This document shows, piece after piece, positions 18,045 through 25,861 of a stretch of 44,227 nt of DNA. The position numbers were made by a program, and so were the translations under genes. Source of the DNA: CAZYMF01 sp964648215 (GTDB lineage Bacteria > Desulfobacterota > Binatia > HRBIN30 > JACQVA1); assembly GCA_964648215.1 (NCBI GenBank), contig CAZYMF010000018.1, positions 1 to 44,227 of the forward strand, written 5' to 3'. A model generated the notes under the pieces. It saw only the letters and a list, made by a program, of their open reading frames with translations. It did no database searches and had not been told where the DNA came from. Within the stretch, counting starts at the first letter, position 1; the number at the start of each line of letters is the position of its first letter.

Positions 18045-18072
18045 TTGCTCACTATCCCTTGAATACTGATAA
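18045..18072 (+). promoter_or_regulatory. Candidate sigma70-type promoter for the HxlR-acyl-CoA dehydrogenase unit
   Basis: TTGCTC (18045-18050) and TGATAA (18067-18072) are 16 bases apart in an AT-rich island just before the regulator gene. An overlapping alternative is TTGAAT (18059-18064) with TATGGA (18082-18087), 17 bases apart, which would give an almost leaderless message. Both are weak matches. Confidence 0.4.
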
Positions 18073-18093
18073 CGAATCATTTATGGAACTCAT

Positions 18094-18891
18094 GTGGTGC
18101 GCAAGAGGATAGCTGCGATCCAGGCGGACGAAGCGGGGGCGGGGATCCTGTCGCCGGGCGAGATCTTCTGTCCCGTCGGGCGGGCGCTCGACATCATCGG
18201 CGATCGTTGGACTCTGGTGTTGCTGCGGCATCTCCTCGAAGGCCGGCGCGGCTTCCAGGAACTCCGGGTGCGGTCGGGAATTGCTCCGCGCGTGCTGTCG
18301 GCGCGGCTGCGGCGACTGGTGGCCCGCGGCTACGTCGAACGCAGCGACGACGGCGGCCGGCCGACCTACGGGGTGACCGACTGGGGGCGCTCGTTGGAGC
18401 CGGTGATCACCGCCATCGCCCGCTGGTATCTGCAGCACGGGCTGCTGCATCTCGGGGGAAGCTCACGGCGCTTCAGCGCCACCTCGGCGCAGTCGATCCT
18501 GGAGTCGCTGCCGTTCCTGCTGCGCGAGGATCGTGCCATGGACGTCGACCTCGCCTTCGAGGTGCGGTTGACCGGAACCGGCGGCGGAGTGTGGACCGTG
18601 CGCATCAAGGACGGAACGTGCAGCGTGCGCCCGGGCTTCGCGAAGCGCGCCGACGTTCGCTACACCGCCGACGCGCGCGTCTGGTGCGCCGTCGCCCTCG
18701 GCCTCGAGGAGGCGCGCGAGGTGTACCGCCAGGGACGCATGACCAAGGACGGAGGGCACCAGGCCCTCGATTACTTCTTTCATCAGATTCATCGTGGCAA
18801 TGCCCCGGCGTCGCCACCAAGCGCACAGAAGGTGCGAATCAGGAGCGGCTCCCACGTGCCGTCGGGGAGACCGCAAAGGAGAGGACGATGA
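18094..18891 (+). CDS. HxlR-type winged-helix regulator with C-terminal SCP2-like domain
   Basis: Encodes 265 residues from a GTG start. Residues about 25-115 are an HxlR winged helix-turn-helix: CPVGRALDIIGDRWTLVLLR, then the recognition helix and wing RVLSARLRRLVARGYVERSD. Residues about 165-255 resemble the SCP2 sterol-carrier fold, with VWTVRIKDGTCSVRPGFAKR and ADARVWCAVALGLEEAREVY. SCP2 domains bind lipids and acyl-CoAs, so I infer that the regulator senses such a ligand. Its stop overlaps the next ATG (ATGA), which ties it to the two acyl-CoA dehydrogenases. A tail of about 25 residues after the SCP2 part (NAPASPPSAQKV onward) looks disordered. Confidence 0.82.
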   Translation: MVRKRIAAIQADEAGAGILSPGEIFCPVGRALDIIGDRWTLVLLRHLLEGRRGFQELRVRSGIAPRVLSARLRRLVARGYVERSDDGGRPTYGVTDWGRSLEPVITAIARWYLQHGLLHLGGSSRRFSATSAQSILESLPFLLREDRAMDVDLAFEVRLTGTGGGVWTVRIKDGTCSVRPGFAKRADVRYTADARVWCAVALGLEEAREVYRQGRMTKDGGHQALDYFFHQIHRGNAPASPPSAQKVRIRSGSHVPSGRPQRRGR

Positions 18892-19982
18892 TTTCGTTTG
18901 CCCCGACCGAGGACCAGGAGGTGGCGCGAGAGACCATGCGCCAGTTCGCCGCCCAGGTGCTGCGCCCCGCGGCTCGAGAGTGTGACGAGGCGTCGGCAAT
19001 TTCCGACGCGCTGCTGGCACAGACCTGGGAGCTGGGCTTGATCGCCACGCAGATTCCCGAGAGCTACGGCGGCTTCGGCGCCGCCCGCTCGCCCGTCACC
19101 AGCGCCTTGGTGCTCGAGGAGCTGGCGCACGGCGATGCGGCGCTGGCCGTGGCGGCGATGGCGCCGTCCCTGTTTGCGTACGCCGTGTTGGATCAAGGCA
19201 GCGAGGAGCAGAGGCAGCAGTATCTGCCGTTGTTCTGCGGCGAGCGCTACCACGCCGCCTCACTGGCGTGGGCGGAGCCGACGCCCAGTTTCGACGCGTT
19301 GCAGCCCCGCACCAAGGCCGTCCGCAAGGGCAAGGGCTTCGTTCTCTCGGGGACGAAATGTTTCGTGCCGATGGGGGATCGCGCCGCCCACTTCCTGGTC
19401 ACCGCCCGTAATGACGATGGCCTGGACGCCTTCCTCGTGCCTCGCGATGCCCCGGGACTGAGCGTGACCGCCCCCGAGAAGAACCTGGGCTTGCGCGCTC
19501 TGCCGACGGCGCGGTTGCAGCTCGACGGGGTCGAAGTGGCCGATTCGGACCGCCTCGGTGGCGCGGCGCGGGCCGATCTGCGGCGCTTGCTGAACCACGG
19601 TCGCGTCGCCCTCGGCGCGATCCTGAACGGGCTGTCGCGGGCGGTGCTCGACTACTGCGTGCCCTATGCCAAGGAGCGCGTCGCCTTCGACGAGCCGATC
19701 GCCCAGAAACAGTCGATCGCCTTCCGCCTCGCCGAGATGCACATCGAGAACGAGTGTACCCGCTGGCTGGTGTGGAAGGCCGCCGGCCAGCTCGAGCGCG
19801 GCCTCGATGCGACCAAGAGCGCCCAATTTGCCCATAGCTACGCCGCCGAGAAGGCGATGTGGATCGCCGACAACGGTGTCCAGGTGCTCGGCGGTCACGG
19901 CTTCATCCGCGAGCACCCGGTCGAGATGTGGTACCGCAACGCCCGCACCCTGGGCGTATTGGAATCCGCCGCGTGTGTTTAG
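18888..19982 (+). CDS. Acyl-CoA dehydrogenase family protein, short C-terminus
   Basis: Encodes 364 residues of the FAD-dependent acyl-CoA dehydrogenase fold, which introduces the alpha-beta double bond in acyl-CoA thioesters. The start at 18888 gives MISFAPTEDQEVARETMRQF and overlaps the regulator stop; the open frame extends far upstream but without homology. Seen are the N-terminal helical domain, the mid-domain AWAEPTPSFDAL (a divergent form of the usual TEP..GSD flavin/substrate loop), and QVLGGHGFIREHPVEMWYRN. The expected catalytic Glu aligns with Glu359 in VLES rather than YEGT, and the protein ends only five residues later. Substrate unknown; probably works with the next gene. Confidence 0.85.
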   Translation: MISFAPTEDQEVARETMRQFAAQVLRPAARECDEASAISDALLAQTWELGLIATQIPESYGGFGAARSPVTSALVLEELAHGDAALAVAAMAPSLFAYAVLDQGSEEQRQQYLPLFCGERYHAASLAWAEPTPSFDALQPRTKAVRKGKGFVLSGTKCFVPMGDRAAHFLVTARNDDGLDAFLVPRDAPGLSVTAPEKNLGLRALPTARLQLDGVEVADSDRLGGAARADLRRLLNHGRVALGAILNGLSRAVLDYCVPYAKERVAFDEPIAQKQSIAFRLAEMHIENECTRWLVWKAAGQLERGLDATKSAQFAHSYAAEKAMWIADNGVQVLGGHGFIREHPVEMWYRNARTLGVLESAACV

Positions 19983-20027
19983 GCCACCTATCGCCAATGA
20001 TCGAGTCGCTGCCAGAAGGAGCTCACC

Positions 20028-21200
20028 ATGATTGATTTCCAACTCACGGCCACCGACCAGAAGCTGCTCACCGCCATCCGCGCCGAAGCGCTGGTGGCGC
20101 GCAAATACGCCCGTCACTACGACGAGAACGAGCACGAGTTTCCGCCCGAGAAGCTGGAGGAAGCCAAGGAGTTCCCCCACTTCATGAACCTGCTCGGCGA
20201 CCGCACCGAGGAAGACTGCGGCATGGCGGTGCTGACGACGCTGATCGCCCAGGAGCAGACCTGGGGAGACTACTCGGTGCGGATGCGCCGGCAGAAGGGC
20301 GGCCTCGGCAACTCGGCGCTGCAGGCCGCGGGCACCGACGAGCAGAAGGCCAAGTGGGGCCATCTCACCCTCGCCATGGCCATCACCGAGCCCGGCTGCG
20401 GCTCCGACCCGTCGAAGGTGCAGACCACCGCGGTCCGCGACGGCGACCAGTGGGTGCTCAACGGAGAGAAGATCTTCGTCACCACCGGCTGCCGCGCCGA
20501 GGGCGTGGTGGTGTGGGCGACGATCGACAGGTCCGCGGGGCGAGCCGGGATCAAGTCGTTCCTGGTCGAGAAAGGCACGCCCGGGTTCGTCGTCACCCAC
20601 AAGGAGAAGAAGCTGGGCATCCGTGCCGACGACACGGCGGCCTACGTATTCGAGGATTGTCGTATTCCGCGCGAGAACCTGCTCGGTGGCGACGAGAGCG
20701 TTCCGAAGGGCGGATCGGGTGGCTTTCGCGGCGTCATGAAGACCTTCAACATGACCCGCCCCAGCGTGGCGGCGCTCGGCCTCGGCATTGCGGAGGCGGC
20801 CCTGGACTTCACCCGCGACGCCTTGCGCGAAGCCGGGGTCGAGGTCGAGTACGGTCCCGGCCTGCACGGCCAGTCGGCTGTGAGCGCGAAGTTCATGCGG
20901 CTCGAGGCACTCTGGGAAGCGGCGCACCTCGCCGTGCTGCGCGCCGGCTGGTTGGCCGACAACCGACTGCCGAACAACATGGAGGCATCGGTGTGCAAGG
21001 CCAAGGCGGGCGCGGCGGTGCGCGAGATTACCCAGGGGTGCATCGAGATCCTCGGGCCCATGGGCGTATCCCGCGACCATCTGCTGGAGAAGTGGTTCCG
21101 CGACTGCCGCATCACCGACATTTATGAGGGCACGGGCGAGATCCAACGCCTCATCATCGCCCGCACTTTGCTCGACTACGGGCGCAACGAGTTGAAGTGA
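20028..21200 (+). CDS. Acyl-CoA dehydrogenase
   Basis: Encodes 390 residues with all usual acyl-CoA dehydrogenase marks: AITEPGCGSDPSKVQTTA (flavin-binding loop), the middle beta domain with GEKIFVTTGCRAEGVVVW, KTFNMTRPSVAALGLGIAEA in the C-terminal bundle, and the catalytic glutamate Glu367 in IYEGTGEIQR. An AAGGAG site precedes the ATG. It is 45 bases after the first dehydrogenase and runs into the convergent thrC gene after 31 bases. The pair resembles FadE-type gene pairs of lipid or sterol degradation, but the substrate cannot be read from the sequence. Confidence 0.93.
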   Translation: MIDFQLTATDQKLLTAIRAEALVARKYARHYDENEHEFPPEKLEEAKEFPHFMNLLGDRTEEDCGMAVLTTLIAQEQTWGDYSVRMRRQKGGLGNSALQAAGTDEQKAKWGHLTLAMAITEPGCGSDPSKVQTTAVRDGDQWVLNGEKIFVTTGCRAEGVVVWATIDRSAGRAGIKSFLVEKGTPGFVVTHKEKKLGIRADDTAAYVFEDCRIPRENLLGGDESVPKGGSGGFRGVMKTFNMTRPSVAALGLGIAEAALDFTRDALREAGVEVEYGPGLHGQSAVSAKFMRLEALWEAAHLAVLRAGWLADNRLPNNMEASVCKAKAGAAVREITQGCIEILGPMGVSRDHLLEKWFRDCRITDIYEGTGEIQRLIIARTLLDYGRNELK

Positions 21201-21231
21201 CCGACGGGTTGCCGGCCGACGACGCTCGCGT

Positions 21232-22611
21232 CTATGCCGCCGGGCCGCCGATGGCCGCCACGTTGCGGTCGTCGGCTTGCTTCTGCTCGATACGCTCGAA
21301 CAGCGCCCGCCGCACGGCGTCGAAATCGTTGGGCAGCTCGATCGGCAGATTGGCGTAGCGCCCGCGAACGTCCTCGAGCTGGCGCTGGTGGTAGCCGGCC
21401 TTGAACTCGGTGAACTTGAGGCCGTGCGCCGTCGAGATGACGACAACGCGTTCGTGCGGGGCGATCGCCTTGCGCTGCAATAGACGCAGCAGGGCGGCGA
21501 GAGCGACTCCGGTGTGCGGGCAGTTGAACATACCGGTACGATCGGCGAGTGCTGCCGCGTCGGCGAGCTCCTCCTCCGTGGCTTGCTCGACGATGCCGTT
21601 GAACTCCTGCAGTGTCCGGACGGCCTTCTTGAAGCTCACCGGGTTGCCGATCTGGATCGCGCTGGCCAGCGTCTTGTGCGCGTGCACCGGGTGGAAGTCG
21701 CGAAAGCCGTTCAGGTAGCTCAGGTACAGCGGGTTGGCCCGGGCCGCTTGCGCCACGACGATGCGCGGTCGCTTGTGGATCATCCCGAGCTGCTCCATGA
21801 GCAACAGGCCCTTGCCGAGGGCGCTGACGTTGCCCAGGTTGCCGCCCGGGATGATGATGGTGTCGGGCACCTGCCACTCGAACTGCTGAATGATCTCCAT
21901 GCCCACCGTCTTCTGGCCCTCGATGCGCAGCGAGTTCATCGAGTTGGCCAGGTAGATGTTCTCGCGCTCGGTGATCTTCTGCACCATGGCCATGCAGCCG
22001 TCGAAATCGGTGTCGAGCGAGAGCACCAGCGCCCCGTTGGCGATCGGCTGCACCAGCTGCGCCAGCGACACCTTGTTGCGTGGGAGCAGCACGACGGCGG
22101 GGATGCCGGCGGCGGCGCAATAGGCTGCCAGGGCGGCCGAGGTGTCCCCCGTGCTGGCGCAGGCCACCGCCGGGATGCTGCGACCCTGCGATCGCATCTC
22201 GTTCACCACGCTCACCAGCACGGTCATGCCCAAGTCCTTGAACGACCCGGTGTGCGAGTTGCCGCACTGCTTCACCCACAGGTCCTCGAGACCGATCTGG
22301 CGGCCGAAGCGCTCGGCCCAGAACAGGTTGGAGTTGCCCTCGTACATGCTGACGATGTGCTCGTCGGACAGGGATGGCAGCACCATTTCCTTGCGATTCC
22401 AGACCCCGGAGCCGTAGGGCCACTGGGTGGAGCGGACGCGCTTGTCGAACAGCTTCTTCCAGCCGTCGGCGCTGGTCCGCCGCAGCCGATCCTCGTCGTG
22501 GGCGACCTCGAGGAGCTCCCCGCAGGCGTGGCAGCGGTAGATGACCTCGAAGATGTCGTAGGTTTTTCCGCACTCGGGATTGATGCAACGAAACCAACAC
22601 TTGTACTTCAT
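21232..22611 (-). CDS. thrC: Threonine synthase with N-terminal zinc ribbon
   Basis: Encodes 459 residues of a PLP-dependent threonine synthase (O-phosphohomoserine to threonine). The ATG at 22611 has GAGG six bases upstream and is preferred to a GTG at 22623. The N-terminus is a Cys4 ribbon (Cys9, Cys14, Cys27, Cys30), then the fold-type II core with Lys125 in GNSHTGSFKDLG as the likely PLP lysine, ASTGDTSAALAAYCAAAGIP, and the glycine-rich phosphate loop PGGNLGNVSALGKG. Homoserine dehydrogenase and kinase genes are not nearby. Other beta-family PLP enzymes are unlikely given the ribbon plus SFKDLG combination. Confidence 0.92.
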   Translation of the reverse strand: MKYKCWFRCINPECGKTYDIFEVIYRCHACGELLEVAHDEDRLRRTSADGWKKLFDKRVRSTQWPYGSGVWNRKEMVLPSLSDEHIVSMYEGNSNLFWAERFGRQIGLEDLWVKQCGNSHTGSFKDLGMTVLVSVVNEMRSQGRSIPAVACASTGDTSAALAAYCAAAGIPAVVLLPRNKVSLAQLVQPIANGALVLSLDTDFDGCMAMVQKITERENIYLANSMNSLRIEGQKTVGMEIIQQFEWQVPDTIIIPGGNLGNVSALGKGLLLMEQLGMIHKRPRIVVAQAARANPLYLSYLNGFRDFHPVHAHKTLASAIQIGNPVSFKKAVRTLQEFNGIVEQATEEELADAAALADRTGMFNCPHTGVALAALLRLLQRKAIAPHERVVVISTAHGLKFTEFKAGYHQRQLEDVRGRYANLPIELPNDFDAVRRALFERIEQKQADDRNVAAIGGPAA

Positions 22612-22658
22612 GTCTCGCCTCACTGCCGCAGCTGCACGCCCCTCGAGGCGCCGGTTCG

Positions 22659-22687
22659 TTTATAGGGGAATCCGGGCGGGGGTGAAA
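22659..22687 (-). promoter_or_regulatory. Candidate promoter for thrC
   Basis: On the minus strand TTTCAC (22687-22682) and TATAAA (22664-22659) are separated by 17 bases. The -10 box is a good match, the -35 poor. It would give a leader of about 40 bases before the thrC ATG. I see no T-box or attenuator in that short leader. Confidence 0.45.
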
Positions 22688-22803
22688 GCGGCGTCTGGCC
22701 CACGGTCGTGGGTTTATTGACTTTGCCCGAACCGAACGAGATAGTCCCCCGTTTGCCGCCGGCCAGGTGGTCGGGTGCCGGCAGCGGGAGCGGATCTCAG
22801 GGC

Positions 22804-22832
22804 TTGCACCAAGCGCGGCGTGATCGTAATAA
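22804..22832 (+). promoter_or_regulatory. Candidate promoter for the nitrite/sulfite reductase gene
   Basis: TTGCAC (22804-22809) and TAATAA (22827-22832) are 17 bases apart, about 54 bases before the ATG at 22887. A second candidate lies upstream, TTGACT (22717-22722) with GATAGT (22740-22745), also 17 bases apart. The inverted repeat CCCACG-GT-CGTGGG (22699-22712) sits four bases before its -35. Confidence 0.5.
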
Positions 22833-22886
22833 TGGACACCCAAGCTCTACATTTGGTCCCGAGTTCGCTCGGGTGAGGGAGTAACG

Positions 22887-24536
22887 ATGATTCCAACGGA
22901 TACTGAGCTCCGCGAGGCCTTGCACGCGCACGGGCAACGCGTTGATCGCTATCGTCGCGGGGAGCTGAGCGCTACCCAGTTCCTACCGATCCGGCTGAGC
23001 TACGGGCTCTACTATCAGCTCGACCACACCAGCCACATGCAGCGGATCAAGCTGCCCGGCGGTCTGCTCACGGCCGCGCAGGCCGACTGCATTGCCGACA
23101 TCACCGACGAGTACGCCCGGGGCGTGGCCCACATCACCACCCGGCAGGATATCCAGCTACACTGGATCGATCTCGGCAACATCATGGACATGTATGAGCG
23201 TCTGCACGAGGTCGGCATCACGACCCGCGGCGCCTGCGCCGACAGCGTGCGCAACATCACCGGCTGCATTCACGCCGGAACCTGGTCGACCGAGCCGTTC
23301 GACGTCAGCCCGTACCTGCTGGCCACGCACGACTACTTCCTCTTCCATCCGCTCAACCTGACCCTGCCGCGGAAGTTCAAGATTGCCTTCTCCGGCTGTG
23401 ACACCGACTGCGCCCAGGGCCCGATCAACGACATCGCCTTCTTTGCCCACGTGCGCGAGGGCAAACCCGGGTTTTCCGTCTACGCCGGCGGCGGGCTGGC
23501 GGCACAGCCGTACCTGGCACAACGTGTCTTCGAGTTCGTGCCCGCGGAGGAGACGCTCCTGGTGGCGGAGACCATCGTCCGTTTCCAACACCGCTACGGG
23601 GAGCGCAAGAATCGTCACAAGGCTCGCCTGAAGTACGTATTCAAGCGCTGGGGGGTGCCCAAGGTCATCGAGGAGCTCGAACGGGAGTACGCCCGAGTCG
23701 AAGCTCAGATGGGAGATCAGTTGCGCGCCGAGCTGAGGGAGTCGGTGGCGCGGGCCCGCCAGCCCGAGCCCGTGAATCCGCCGGCACCGTTGCCTGCGGC
23801 TGCCGATAGCGCGCTGGCCCACTGGCAGCGCACCAACGCCTATGCCCAGAAGCAGGCGGGCTACTACGGCGTCACGGTTCAGCTGCCCCTGGGCGACGTG
23901 ACCACGGCGCAGCTGCGCGCCTTGGCGGCGATCGCGCGCGAGCACGGCAACGGCGTGCTGCGCGCCAGCAACGAGCAGAACTTCATGATTCCCTGGGTTG
24001 CCGGCGACCACGTGGGAGCCGTCCACCAACGACTGCAGGGAGCCGGTCTCGCCACCGCCGACGCCCTTCACATCACCGATGTGACCTCGTGCCCGGGCGC
24101 GGACTACTGCAGCCTGGCGATGAGCCGATCGATGGGGGTCGCGGCCTTGATTCAGAAGCACCTGCAGGCCGGCAACGGAGACGTCGAGGCGCTCGGTGTC
24201 TTCCGCGTGAAGATCAGCGGCTGCCCGAACTCCTGCGGGCAACATCACGTGGGCGACATCGGCCTGACCGGGATGAACTCGAAGGACGAAGACGGCCACG
24301 AGCGGCCGCACTACTCGATCCTCGTCGGCGGTAGGCTGGGCGAGGCCACGGCGGCCATCGGTCACCGGCTGCGCGGGAAGTTCCCCGAGTCCGAAACCCC
24401 GAAGGTAGTGGCGGCACTGGCGGGAACGTATCAACGAGAACGGCAACACGGCGAGCGCTTTCCGGACTTCGTCGCCCGTGTCGGTCTCGCCCGCCTGAAC
24501 GAGGTCGCGCACGCCGCAGCCGCCGTGGTGCACTGA
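22887..24536 (+). CDS. Siroheme nitrite/sulfite reductase (ferredoxin type)
   Basis: Encodes 549 residues of the two-fold repeated siroheme-Fe4S4 reductase family. The Fe4S4-siroheme ligands are the cysteines of TSCPGADYC (Cys402, Cys408) and SGCPNSCGQH (Cys446, Cys450), the CX5C..CX3C pattern. The N-terminal half has the substrate-channel region GVAHITTRQDIQLHWIDLGN and TRGACADSVRNITGC. Length and layout fit single-subunit assimilatory enzymes that take six electrons from ferredoxin. Sulfite and nitrite reductases cannot be separated by eye, and no cys or nir neighbours decide it. GGGAG lies before the ATG. Confidence 0.9.
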   Translation: MIPTDTELREALHAHGQRVDRYRRGELSATQFLPIRLSYGLYYQLDHTSHMQRIKLPGGLLTAAQADCIADITDEYARGVAHITTRQDIQLHWIDLGNIMDMYERLHEVGITTRGACADSVRNITGCIHAGTWSTEPFDVSPYLLATHDYFLFHPLNLTLPRKFKIAFSGCDTDCAQGPINDIAFFAHVREGKPGFSVYAGGGLAAQPYLAQRVFEFVPAEETLLVAETIVRFQHRYGERKNRHKARLKYVFKRWGVPKVIEELEREYARVEAQMGDQLRAELRESVARARQPEPVNPPAPLPAAADSALAHWQRTNAYAQKQAGYYGVTVQLPLGDVTTAQLRALAAIAREHGNGVLRASNEQNFMIPWVAGDHVGAVHQRLQGAGLATADALHITDVTSCPGADYCSLAMSRSMGVAALIQKHLQAGNGDVEALGVFRVKISGCPNSCGQHHVGDIGLTGMNSKDEDGHERPHYSILVGGRLGEATAAIGHRLRGKFPESETPKVVAALAGTYQRERQHGERFPDFVARVGLARLNEVAHAAAAVVH

Positions 24537-24539
24537 GCC

Positions 24540-24818
24540 GTGAGCGACGACAGCCGCGAACCCACGGAGCCCGCTGCCGACGAGCCTGCCCCCGAAAGCA
24601 AGTTCTACCACGGGCACATCGTCAAGCTGTCCTCCGGGCGACAGACGGGACTGGTCCGCTCTGCCAGCGGTCGCCAGATTCTCTTTACCTTTCAGCACGT
24701 CGTGATGCTGGGCGAAAAGCGGCGTTTCGACGATCTGCACATCGGCACCAAGGTGGGTTACGACGTAAGCTGGACGTCCAAGGGGCTGCGGGTGAGCTTG
24801 ATCCGCATCCTGGACTGA
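24540..24818 (+). CDS. Small cold-shock-domain-like protein
   Basis: Encodes 92 residues from a GTG three bases after the reductase stop, so the two are very likely co-transcribed. The first 20 residues are acidic and Pro-rich (disordered). The rest follows the pattern of a five-strand OB/cold-shock fold: HGHIVKLSSGRQTGLVRSAS, then RQILFTFQHVVML, IGTKVGYDVSW and GLRVSLIRIL. The RNP-like strands are RQTGLVRS and ILFTF in place of KGFGFI and VFVHF, so nucleic-acid binding is an inference. A link to the reductase is suggested only by position. Confidence 0.7.
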   Translation: MSDDSREPTEPAADEPAPESKFYHGHIVKLSSGRQTGLVRSASGRQILFTFQHVVMLGEKRRFDDLHIGTKVGYDVSWTSKGLRVSLIRILD

Positions 24819-24827
24819 GCGCCGACT

Positions 24828-25439
24828 GTGTTGGCGCGGCACCGCTCAGCCGTGATCGGCGAAGCCCTGGTCGTGCTTGGGCTGGTCGCCTGCCATGCGG
24901 CCAGGTTCCCGGGCGCAGACGCGCACGTCGTGGCGGGAGTGCCCTTCTACCCGCAGGAGCGCGAGCAGTGCGGACCCGCAGTGCTCGCCTCGCTGCTCGG
25001 ATTCTTCGGCTATCCCGTGGCGCCCGAGACCCTCGCCCGGGAGATCTACGATGCCGACGCGCGCGGTACCTCGACCGTGGCGATGGTGTCCTACGGATCT
25101 CGCCACGACCTGCCCCTCGCGGCGCTGCGGGGTGACCTCGGACGGGTCCGGGCCGAGATCGACGCCGGCAGGCCCGTGATTGCGCTATTGCAGGAAGGGT
25201 GGCTCTCGCCTCACTATCACTTCGTTCTGCTCACCGGCTACGAGCCGGACAGCGGGACGCTATACGGCTACTCGGGCCGCAACGCGGACGCCAGCTGGAA
25301 GGCGGGGGACTTCGAGCGCCGCTGGGCGGCGGCGGACAACTGGATCCTAGTGTGGGCTGGGAACGATGACGGTACGGGAACGCCGCCACACCGAAGCGCT
25401 GGCGAAAAGCACCAAGGCGACTCCGATGAAGGAGAATAG
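24828..25439 (+). CDS. C39-like cysteine peptidase lipoprotein
   Basis: Encodes 203 residues from a GTG start. Residues 1-22 form a lipoprotein signal with lipobox LVAC (Cys22). The body resembles bacteriocin-processing C39-type papain-fold peptidases: the catalytic Cys48 is in EQCGPAVLASLLGFFGYPVA, and His131 is in HYHFVLLTGYEPDSGTLYGY. Likely outer- or inner-membrane-anchored and facing the periplasm. No ABC transporter or double-glycine peptide is adjacent, so a bacteriocin role is not supported; stand-alone C39-like proteins are common. The last 93 bases overlap the convergent membrane-protein gene. Confidence 0.78.
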   Translation: MLARHRSAVIGEALVVLGLVACHAARFPGADAHVVAGVPFYPQEREQCGPAVLASLLGFFGYPVAPETLAREIYDADARGTSTVAMVSYGSRHDLPLAALRGDLGRVRAEIDAGRPVIALLQEGWLSPHYHFVLLTGYEPDSGTLYGYSGRNADASWKAGDFERRWAAADNWILVWAGNDDGTGTPPHRSAGEKHQGDSDEGE

Positions 25440-25712
25440 TTGGCCGCCCGTCTGCACTACCTTGTAGAAGTCGGGCTTGACGTTGGCCATGGCGTAGGCG
25501 CCGACGCCGTGGCGGAACGGCCGCAGCAGCTCCGCGTTCGTGCGGGCGTCGAGCTCCTTGAACTCCTCGATGCTGCCCACGCTCGGCGTATCTCGAATAC
25601 TGAGCGAGTCGGTGTACTCAGCCAGCTTGCCGTGCGCGACCGACCAGTTGCCGACCCCCAGGACCAGCAGCAGAAGGCCGACGCCGAAGGCCGGATGGCG
25701 CAGCAGCTCCAT
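25347..25712 (-). CDS. Two-TM membrane protein of unknown function
   Basis: I do not recognise this 121-residue protein. The ATG at 25712 begins MELLRHPAFGVGLLLLVLGV, giving a first membrane helix at about residues 8-26. A polar stretch of about 60 residues with acidic IEEFKELDART follows, and a second helix LFSFIGVALVLFASASV lies near the C-terminus. The loop between is probably periplasmic. An in-frame ATG at 25808 would add 32 polar residues. The 3' end overlaps the end of the C39-like gene by 93 bases in convergent orientation. Confidence 0.62.
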   Translation of the reverse strand: MELLRHPAFGVGLLLLVLGVGNWSVAHGKLAEYTDSLSIRDTPSVGSIEEFKELDARTNAELLRPFRHGVGAYAMANVKPDFYKVVQTGGQLFSFIGVALVLFASASVWRRSRTVIVPSPH

Positions 25713-25760
25713 AGATCGGATATGCCACCGGGTGGCGGCTATGGCAAACCAGTCGCGCAG

Positions 25761-25789
25761 TTGCGGCTCTGGGGGGGCTTGGCTATAGG
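25761..25789 (+). promoter_or_regulatory. Candidate promoter for meaB
   Basis: TTGCGG (25761-25766) and TATAGG (25784-25789) are exactly 17 bases apart in the 149-base gap before meaB. This would give a leader of about 65 bases. Confidence 0.45.
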
Positions 25790-25861
25790 CAACTCGATCC
25801 GATATCATGCATCATTCGGGTGCGGCGAGACGTCGTCGGCGCCTGCCTCGGAGTTGCCCTA

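Noticed and set aside
18888..19982. First idea that this acyl-CoA dehydrogenase lacks the catalytic glutamate
   Set aside because: Aligning RNARTLGVLES with the usual RDAR.L.IYEGT puts Glu359 at the expected position, so only the end after it is short.
19260..21446. 728-codon minus-strand open frame across the acyl-CoA dehydrogenases
   Set aside because: Antisense shadow of two clear enzymes; no domain, no ribosome site.
22612..22886. T-box, SAM riboswitch or amino-acid attenuator before thrC or the reductase gene
   Set aside because: The thrC leader is about 40 bases, and no conserved riboswitch core or leader peptide could be recognised on either strand.
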